64,000 nt of DNA from Vitis vinifera. Its lineage: Eukaryota; Streptophyta; Magnoliopsida; Vitales; Vitaceae. Every line of letters begins with the position of its first letter. Positions within the stretch are counted from its first letter, which is position 1. The notes under the pieces are model-generated. The model was given only the letters and a program-made list of their open reading frames with translations. It did not search any database and was not told the origin of the DNA. The stretch is taken from NCBI RefSeq assembly GCF_030704535.1, contig NC_081813.1, forward strand, positions 6,944,501-7,008,500, written 5' to 3'. The translations under genes were made by a program, and so were the position numbers. Positions 56,701-64,000 of the stretch are shown piece by piece.

Positions 56701-59700
56701 TGAGAGGGGGGATCGGGTGCAAGATAATTCATCAATTTTAGTTGGTCGATAGCTATTATTGGCATCATTGGAAGGGAAAAGAATGTTCACCCAACATTAT
56801 TCCTCAAAACCTGAATTGTACCATCCAATAAAAAAATGATGAAAAAAAAAAATCTCACATGTGATGCAACTTGGGCAGGTTGGAGGGCAAATAAAGGTTA
56901 ATTAGAAATATTGGTTAGTTTGAATGTGCACCTTTTTGAGTAAGATCTTAAGATATCAAGGATTCTTAAATCTTGAGATATCCCTATTTGTCTTGTTTGT
57001 GTTATAAGGCATTGTGATGCTGTCAATTGATTGGACTTTAAGGGCATTTCTTTCAGCCACTTTTGCAGCTCCTCTCTAGTTCAACCTTTTCTCCCTCTAT
57101 TTTTAGTATTTTTTTTTTTTTTTTTGTCTTTAAGAAGTGAAAATTGTATGATATTTTATTGTTAAATTACAAAATATTTTATTGATTTGGTGATCTTTAT
57201 ATGTCACATTTGACACTTCCTTCAGTTGTATGAATTTTATTTATAAAATTTTATCTTTAGATGAGGTATCACTCTTTTATTAAGGTTTCCAAAGTTTAAT
57301 TTAAAGTTTTTCCTTGGTATGGTGCATTATTGTCAATTCTTGTGAATTGAAATCTATATCAAGAATTCTATGTTCATGTCCTTGTTATTTTGAGCCCTTC
57401 ATGTCTCCAAAATATTAAAATTCAAGAGCTTGATATCTGTTATTTGTCATGCTATGACAGGAGTTTGTAGAGTGTCATCAGATATTAAGCTTAGAAACAT
57501 CTGGATGATTGTTGAGTTGTAGTAGGTCGTATATTAGTTAATTTTTTTTATCTTAGTTATGGGTGTCCTAGGAATGTGGTGTTTGCTGATCTAGAGAGAA
57601 TTTTTTGTATATGTACTTCACAGCTTAATACAAGTATATATAAGAAAAGGGGAAAAACCTTACAAGGAATTGTAAAAAGTGAATCTCTAAAATTTGTTCC
57701 TAATTTCTAACAATCATAATAATCAAATTCCTAAAATAAAGATGATTACAAATCTTCTCCTCAGAAATCATAATAATGAACCCCTAAAACAAAGGGGTTA
57801 AACATGAAAGCTAATGTAGAAAGTCTTAGGTTGGAGACCTCTAAATATATAATTAATACTTGTCAACTCCCCCTTAAGCTAGAGCATATATGTCTCCAAT
57901 GCACAGCTTGTCTAGTGTCACTTTTAAAGTCCCATTTGACTTGTCCCTTGTTAAAATATATGTAAACTAATTCTGTCTTCTGTCAAAATTTCCTTGATAA
58001 AGTATCTATCCACTTCAACATGTTTAGTACAAGTTGTTAATGACAAGTTGTTTAGCATATATGTCTCAATGCTGAACTGGATTGTGGACAGTGCTGATGA
58101 CAACTTGTTATTACAGAAAAACTTCATTGGATCCTTAGAAGCTTGACTCCTTTAATAGGGCCCTCAACGATAACATCTCATCTATACTATAAGCCATGAC
58201 TCTAAATTTTGCTTCATCTCTTGATCTAGCCACAAAAGATTGTTTCTTGCTATACTACATGATTAAATTTCCTCCCACAAATATGCAATACTGTGAAGTT
58301 GGTCTTCTATGTATTCCAAACCCTGCCCAATCAGATATCCCATTACTTTCAAATGACCATTACTTTCCTCCCACAAAGAGCAGATTTTAAATACCTACAA
58401 ATCCTATGTAAAATCAACTTGTGTTTTTCACAAGGAGCATGCATAAGCAGGCTAACCACACTCACTGCATTGGCTTTGCTAGGGAAAGTATGACGAGAAT
58501 GAGCCAAGTATATTAGTTTCCCGACCAATCTTTGGTTTCTTTCTTTGTCTACTGGTATACCATTTGTGCCTTCACCCAACTAAGTATCAACAAGTTTACA
58601 AGCTGGCATTTCACTTTCATCAAGTAAGTTCAGAATACATTTCCTTTCAAGAAGCATCACTAGCATCAAATGTGTATGAGCCACAACATCCAAGATATCA
58701 TGTGTTGTAGGAAGTCAGAGAAAAGTGGCACTAATATTTGAAGCAATCGAGTTGAGTAGCCATGACATAAGATTAGCATCCTCCTTGATCCAATTAGAGA
58801 AGAAAGGATCGGAAATAGCTGGCTATTTTGTCTCTCATATCAAGCATCCCAGCTTCCTTTTTCCTGTAATTTACAGCTTCACAAACTAGGATCAGGTTGC
58901 ATAATCTGTCCCATCAAGTTTGCTAGAAGTCATTTGAACATTCGTGTTATCATGTTGAACCATCACAGCTGAAGGAATGAGTGGTGCTGTACCAGAAACC
59001 AAAAGTTTCTTAACACCAGTTCAGACTTGATTCTTTGAGTGATGGTAGTTGCAAACTCAAACAGCAGGGATAGGAGGCTAATGGGAGTATATTAGCAGTA
59101 ATAGTTTACAGCTAATGAGCATAGAAATTGCTTTGATACCATGCTGATTTAGAGAGATTTTTTGGTGTATCTACTTCACAGCTTGTACAAGTATATATAA
59201 GAAAATGAAGAACTACTGTAAGGAAGAATATAAAATAAATCCCTACAGTCTGCTCCTAACTTATAATAATCATAGCAATCAAATTCCTAAAATAAAGGAG
59301 CTAAATATGACAGCTAAAAATTAGCTCCTTATAGAAATCATTATAATCTACCTCTAAAGTGAAGGGGTCAAATATGAAAGTTAAGAATGTGCAAGTTTAT
59401 TGAAGAACTAAGAGAAGTTTAGTCTCCCTTTGTAAGTTTAGAGAGTTCCAGGCCAATACATGAAGGCCTTGCTTGTGTGCATCTGGAAAGAAAGTAGTAA
59501 TTTCTCTCTTCTTACCAGTGTTTTCTGGTGTTTGGATGTGCTAGTCTGTTAGATTTGGACTATAATTTAGAGCTTCTCAGTGGAACCAGAGTTTAGCAGT
59601 AATCACCTTCTCAATCCAACTCTGCCCAACCTTCATGACCTGTTTTTTGAACTTGTCACAATTTCAGCTCCTTTTCATCTATAAAAGTTAGTTGGCTCAT

Positions 59701-61493
59701 AGTCATGTATAACCTATTCACTCCAATTTTTTATATGAATCGACAGAACTGGAAATATATTTTCCCAATAAAAGAAGTCTGATAAATGAGAAATAGAAAG
59801 AAATAGTGTCAAATACTCATTCCTTGACATCGCAATATAAGATTAGATTTAGATAATATATTTATTTTAGTTTATGCACTACCTTAGCTAATAAAGTACA
59901 GATAGGGCTATAACCTTTTATTCTCTTTTGATAACTTGTAAACCTCCCTATAGTGTCCTGTAAACAGGACTCTATATTACCAAAAGGTTGTAAGTTTTCA
60001 TCTTTCATGAAGAAAAATAAGATAGATAAAACTATGTAGTTGCACAAGTTCAAGTATGTACCTGTTTCCTATAATTGTAGATATATTATGAGTTTGTGCA
60101 ATGCGCTAAATACATCCATTAGATTCCAAGTGCCAACTTATTGAATCTCTACATACCTTCAAATTTTAAAAAGAAGTGTAAGAGTTAGGCTTTTCTTTCT
60201 TGCATGCTTTCTTTTTTTTTTTTTCTATTTTTAATTTCAGAGACAAAAAGGTGGTAATACATTTCAGATTTCAAGCTTCATAGGGATATTGTCTTTTCTA
60301 ATTACAGCAAAAGGATCTTTGAATATTTTTTTCAAATATCAAACCAGCTCCAGATTCCTATCAGTCTGAACTTACTGCTATTGCAGTACTTCTAGTTTGA
60401 ACTAGTAACCTGGTCAGTAGAGGACAGAACTAAAGAATTTTGTCATTCTACATTATTTTTGAGGTTCTAAGAGAAACTCTGTTCAATCTGCACTGTTTTT
60501 AACAACTGATTGATTTGCGACTGAACTTGCAGCTCACAGAATGCCGTTTACAGTGATGGAGGATGGATTGGTCTAGAAAGCAGAACATGTACAGAGAGAT
60601 CAAATAGCCGTGGCTACACATCCTGGTTCCTCTCAAAGGACTCTCTCCATGTGGGTGACATAGTTCGTTCTAGAAAGCCACTAAATGCATGTAAACCTCA
60701 AATCATGGATGTTCCAGAAGGGACTGTGGTTGGTTTCGATGGTGACAATGATCGAGATGGTTTTGTTCTGGTGAAAATCCGTGGAAAACACAACCCTTTA
60801 AGAGTGCATGTGTCAACACTTGAAAGGGTCACATCTGGCTTGGTAGTGACAGATTGGGTGCGCTTGAAAGAGCCAAACAGAAAGCACTCAACTGTTGGTA
60901 TTCTACATTCTGTGCAGCGTGATGGAAGTGTAGCTGTTGGATTTCTAGGGCTTGAGACTCTCTGGAGAGGGCATTCCTCTGAGCTTCAAATGGCAGAAAC
61001 TTATTATGTGGGACAGTTCGTGAGGCTGAAGACAAATGTGTTTACCCCCAGGTTTGATTGGCCTCGTAAAAAGGGTGGAGCATGGGTTACTGGGAGGATT
61101 GCACAAGTCCTTCCAAATGGGTGTCTTGTCGTAAGGTTCCCAGGGAGGTTTGTGTTTGGGGTTGAATCAAACAGCTTCTTGGCTGATCCAGCTGAAGTGG
61201 AACTAGTGTCCTTTGATAAGTGTCATGGTGTGGTGGAGAAGTACCATCATATTGAGGATTTTCACTGGGCTGTAAGGCCTTTGGTAATTGCATTTGGTGT
61301 ATTTACAACCTTGAAGCTTGGAGTCTTTGTTGGTGGAAATGTGTGTGTAAGAATGAGGAAGAGCCCAAGAAATCTGACCCCAAATGATGGCCAGTGTCAG
61401 GATGGCCAAGCTGGTGGCAATCCAGCATGGATTCCTCCCACAGTTGCTAACATCCTTTTCCGAGAAGGTCCTCCCACAGCTACTGCTAGGTAA
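53776..61493 (+). CDS. KOC1: KOC1-like protein kinase of the chloroplast outer envelope (four coding exons)
   Basis: Coding exons 53776-54141, 54465-54556, 54650-55123 and 60533-61493 join to 1,893 nt: 630 residues plus stop, with all junctions in phase. The kinase domain spans about residues 45-312: Gly loop IGRGLFG (51-57), the VAVK lysine (80), catalytic loop LNLKPSN (173-179), DMG (192-194) and APE (220-222). The C-terminal half has repeated SH3-like modules (GDIVRSRKP, VTDWVRLKEP, GQFVRLKTN) like those of the KEG/MIB family. A hydrophobic segment near residues 557-581 (AVRPLVIAFGVFTTLKLGVF) suggests a tail anchor. From memory it matches Arabidopsis At4g32250 (KOC1), a kinase tied to plastid protein import. 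The usual HRD aspartate is Asn174. The third coding intron is 5.4 kb and carries a dead copia element. Confidence 0.88.
55480..55880 (-). other. Protein-like frames of unknown origin in KOC1 intron 3
   Basis: Minus-strand frames include TGEPNAISHWRFVEEP, SIPAENGFGTEAQ and, beyond a stop, EVERTWRSNDKSVNLRVGSW then RGFLDSIDRL. They look like remnants of a coding sequence (possibly a LINE-associated protein), and an AATAAAA signal lies further along at about 55320. I cannot identify the source. Confidence 0.3.
57584..59390 (-). mobile_element. Internally deleted copia element in KOC1 intron 3
   Basis: Left LTR 57584-57865 and right LTR from 59142 are direct repeats sharing TGCTGAT(C/T)TAGAGAGA, CTTCACAGCTT, ACAAGTATATATAAGAAAA, AATCATA(A/G)(T/C)AATCAAATTCC and ATGAAAG(C/T)TAA. 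On the minus strand a TGGTATCAAAGC primer site abuts the right LTR (59129-59141) and a polypurine TTAAGGGGGAGT abuts the left one (57866-57877). Only about 1.3 kb of interior remains. The outer end of the right LTR is unclear; GTGTT occurs before the left LTR and at 59519-59523. Confidence 0.8.
57870..58600 (-). pseudogene. copia reverse transcriptase/RNase H remnant
   Basis: Minus-strand blocks read RLVGKLIYLAHSR, AVSVVSLLMHAPCEKHK, RICRYLKSA, then NPVQ-like and TKHVEVDRYFIKE. These are the RNase H end of copia, in the correct order before the polypurine tract. Frameshifts and stops interrupt it. Confidence 0.75.
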
Positions 61494-62190
61494 CTCATCC
61501 CTCTTTATTTGGCTATGGCTAAATTCTCAAAAGTCTACAACATAGAAGGTGAACTGTATATAACTACCAGACAGACCTGTAAATATGTATACCTTATGTG
61601 ATGATGTTTGGAAGCTTTCTATTTTGGGTTCATTTTCTAAAGTCATCCATCTCTTCATTGAGGATGTTCATTCTATTTTCCAGTAATGGAAACTGGAAAG
61701 TAGGCTTTGGTTGATGGATGTGGACAAGCTTGGTCTTGTTTAGTTCTTTCCTCAAGCATTGTATATGCTCTTATCAGAAGGGGTGAGATTTATTACATTT
61801 TTTAGATGGGAGCCTTTTTAAAAACAATTATCAAAATATAGAATTTTAGAACAGGTTTTAAAGCAATTTTTAATTGTTTTGAAGAATTTTGTTTAGAACT
61901 TATATTTATTTTTTCCATGAAAGTATTATGTATTTATGAATAATATAAAAGTTTTCAAAGTATTTTTGATATTTTTAATATTTGCCTAAAAGTTAAAAAC
62001 ACCATATAAAAATTAAATGTAAACACCTAAAATTTGTTCTAAAAAGTAATTTGTTTTTTGTAATAAATTCTCAAAAAGTCATTTTTTAAGATAAGTTTTT
62101 GATGTTTTGTGAATTAGAAATCTGTTTTTGAAGGACAATTTCAAATAAAGCCTAAAAACAATTTTTGTCAAAAGTTTCATTGGAAATATA
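61494..62190. other. 3' flank of the KOC1-like gene
   Basis: Probable 3' UTR to about 61700, then AT-rich DNA; no other gene is supported. Confidence 0.4.
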
Positions 62191-62705
62191 AGGGCCTTTG
62201 GGCATGTTTTTCAATTTTTTTTTTTTTAAAAAGAAAACTGTTTTTAAATTAAAGAATAAAAAACAATTTTTAAAAATAAGTTTCAGGAAATATGTCCAAT
62301 TGAACTCATATTTTCTTTTTATTTTTAAAAATTAATTTCAAAAAATAACAATAAAAAAATTTTGAAAACGTCTTTTTTTTTGTTTTTAAAAGTAAAAAAT
62401 TATTTTTGAATCATATTACCAAACTGACTTTAAAATGTTTTTAACCTTTTTTTTAGGTTTTCAAGTATATTTTTAAAATAATTATTATTTTTAGTACTTT
62501 ATTTTTAAACATTCTTTATAATTATATAATTATTTTGTAAAACAATCTTTTAAAAACAACGTAAAAAAAAAAAAAAAAAGATATTATTTAAAATTACAAT
62601 TATTTTTTGTTTTTAAAAATAAAAATTTATTTTTTATTTTTTAATTGATTAATACGTTTTTCTATTTTTTTTATAAAAAAAAAAAACAGATATCAAATAA
62701 GGTTT
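62190..62705. mobile_element. Candidate AT-rich MITE
   Basis: GGCCTTTGGGCATGTTTTTCA at the left and AAAACAGATATCAAATAAGG at the right are imperfect inverted repeats around A/T runs such as TTTTTAAAAATAA. This fits a common class of plant AT-rich MITEs, but no target duplication was resolved. Confidence 0.35.
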
Positions 62706-62986
62706 TAGACCCTCTTAATCCACGTTACACGTTGCAGTTTTTCCAAGTAAATTCTCTTACACACAAAATGAAAGTCCAGAAGATGAATTTTTTCTTTCAT
62801 AAATTGTAGGAACGCCGTTATTGAACCGTAGACTTGCTTGGTTGCAGGGAAAATGCTTGACTTGAACCAATAAAATGGGTCGGATTGAAGAATCATATCC
62901 GACAACAAATGTAATCTTTATTGGGTTAGCCCATAGTTTGAGGCCCCATAAGAAATTTTCATGACCAAATTACCCCTATCTTTTCC

Positions 62987-62993
62987 TATAAAT
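62987..62993 (+). promoter_or_regulatory. TATA box of the 3'-terminal gene
   Basis: TATAAAT sits about 95 bp upstream of the chosen ATG, allowing a 5' UTR of about 65-70 bases. Confidence 0.5.
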
Positions 62994-63086
62994 TCTTGGC
63001 TCCATTTACAAGGTTCATGGTGGAAGAAAAATTGAGAGACTGCCAGAGAAAACCATCGAAGTACGGAGCTCATAAACAAGACAAAA

Positions 63087-64000
63087 ATGAAGGGAACGTT
63101 ATTTCAACCCCTCTTGTAAGCTCAGTTCGTCCCATTCTTCTTCTTCTCTTCTTTCTTCCTCTTTTCTTGACAAACAAACAAATATTTGGAGTGCACTAAA
63201 ACTCTCTTGTTTGGTTGCCGAGAAAATAAAGTAACTAGAGCAAATGTCCCAACCCCATTTGGTTTTAAGTCCTAAACTTGCTTTTCTTCCATTTTCTTGC
63301 AAACCAAACTGCCAACTTCTTGCAGGAAATACATTCATGAAGATGATGGTAACGAAGAAGAGGAAGAAAGCAAAGAAAAATCAGTGGCAGGAGAAGAAAC
63401 TGAAGTAGGTGAATTTGATGACATAATAGAGTCAGTCCAGTACAAGAACCTCCGGAAAGGAGAAACAACCAAACAAGGTATTAGCCCAGAAACTTTCTCC
63501 CCAATTTTCCTGGGAAGTTAACTTTTCCGAGAAAAAGCAAGTTTCTTGGAAGAAAAATAGTTAGTTTTGCGCAAAACCAAGAAATCAATTCATGCATTCC
63601 TGGTTCTTTACAAGTTACAATCCATATAACGGTGACTCGTTTTGACTCGGTTAAACAACTCGGAGGTGAATCGTTCGAGTTGGACCACTTCCTCAAATGG
63701 CTTTAGTGCACTTTTCCTGTTTTAGGCTGTTCAATTTAGGTGGTTTTCGTAGAAACGAGGTGGAATCACTGGAATGCTACAAATTGGGCCTCCCTAGTAT
63801 GGGCCGTATGGTTGGCCTATGTTATTATGGGCCCCCAACCCAACTTCCATGAGCTGAGAATTTGTATGTTTTATCAGGAGACGATCTATCCTTGGAGAAA
63901 CATGGGCTTTGGTTGCAAGAACAGAAGTCCAGAGTAGCAAGGCTTCAGAAACACCTCAAATCAAGATGGACTCTGGAGGATCTCATTCAGCAGCATCTCC
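63087..64000 (+). CDS. Unrecognised spliced gene, 5' end only (possibly DOG1-domain-like)
   Basis: Proposed coding exons are 63087-63115, 63326-63477 and 63878 to beyond the window. I chose ATG 63087 because only this frame leaves the phase (two bases) needed to enter exon 2 in its long open frame; the longer frame from 63017 would hit a stop at once after splicing. The protein starts MKGTLFQPLLKYIHEDDG, has an acidic block EEEEESKEK and then KHGLWLQEQKSRVARLQ, KHLKSRWTLEDLIQQHL, an amphipathic, probably coiled-coil or helical segment. The last part reminds me faintly of DOG1/TGA-like proteins, but I cannot name it. Confidence 0.6.

Noticed and set aside
63017..63199. Start codon at 63017 for the last gene
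   Set aside because: After the donor at 63116 it would enter exon 2 in a frame with an immediate stop; the frame from 63087 fits instead.
1..64000. CRISPR arrays, bacterial operons, phage or plasmid signatures
   Set aside because: None seen. Spliced genes, plant retroelements and a MIR171 hairpin show plant nuclear DNA.

Overview
This is nuclear DNA from a flowering plant, most likely a woody eudicot. Gene content and repeat style fit grapevine (Vitis), but that name is an inference from remembered protein and miRNA similarity, not a search. The evidence for a plant nucleus is spliced genes with GT-AG introns and AT-rich introns, a DYW-class PPR gene, a MIR171 hairpin, many LTR-retrotransposon remnants with the Met-tRNA primer site used by plant copia elements, and long (TA)n tracts.

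Layout. 1-0.8 kb: first coding exon and promoter of a PRP8 splicing-factor gene on the minus strand. 0.9-20.6 kb: gene-poor and repeat-rich. It holds a candidate 1.44-kb solo LTR, a complete but dead Ty1/copia element (5155-9934) with both LTRs and a target duplication, a small TRIM-like element, CACTA-like subterminal repeats, a ~135-bp tandem array, a pyrimidine-rich degenerate array and a FAR1-related pseudogene. 21.7-22.8 kb: a MIR171 locus with a clear miRNA/miRNA* duplex. 26-31 kb: two inverted copies of an LTR-like sequence, one split by a 500-bp hAT-type element, then nested tandem repeats and a copia-type gag remnant. 32.2-39.9 kb: a five-exon ubiquitin-like gene related to the U11/U12 snRNP 25-kDa protein, whose 4.4-kb first intron is packed with copia, LINE and gypsy debris. 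41.15-43.26 kb: an intronless PPR-DYW gene resembling Arabidopsis EMB2744. 44.1-44.4 kb: a broken RADIALIS-like MYB pseudogene. 45.4-46.9 kb: a large foldback repeat beside a copia RNase H remnant. 52.5-61.5 kb: a protein kinase with a C-terminal membrane segment, resembling the chloroplast outer-envelope kinase KOC1; its 5.4-kb third coding intron carries an internally deleted copia element. 63.0-64 kb: the 5' end of an unrecognised spliced gene that runs off the window.

The genes do not form a pathway; each is an independent plant transcription unit. Two concern splicing (PRP8 and the U11/U12-25K-like protein) and two are probably organelle-related (PPR-DYW, KOC1-like). I found no convincing wholly new system. 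The most informative observations are the MIR171 locus, the copia polyprotein that decayed through stop codons with no frameshift, an ambiguous splice acceptor that decides the C-terminus of the U11/U12-25K-like protein, the two large inverted-repeat structures, and two pseudogenes (FAR1-related and RADIALIS-like).
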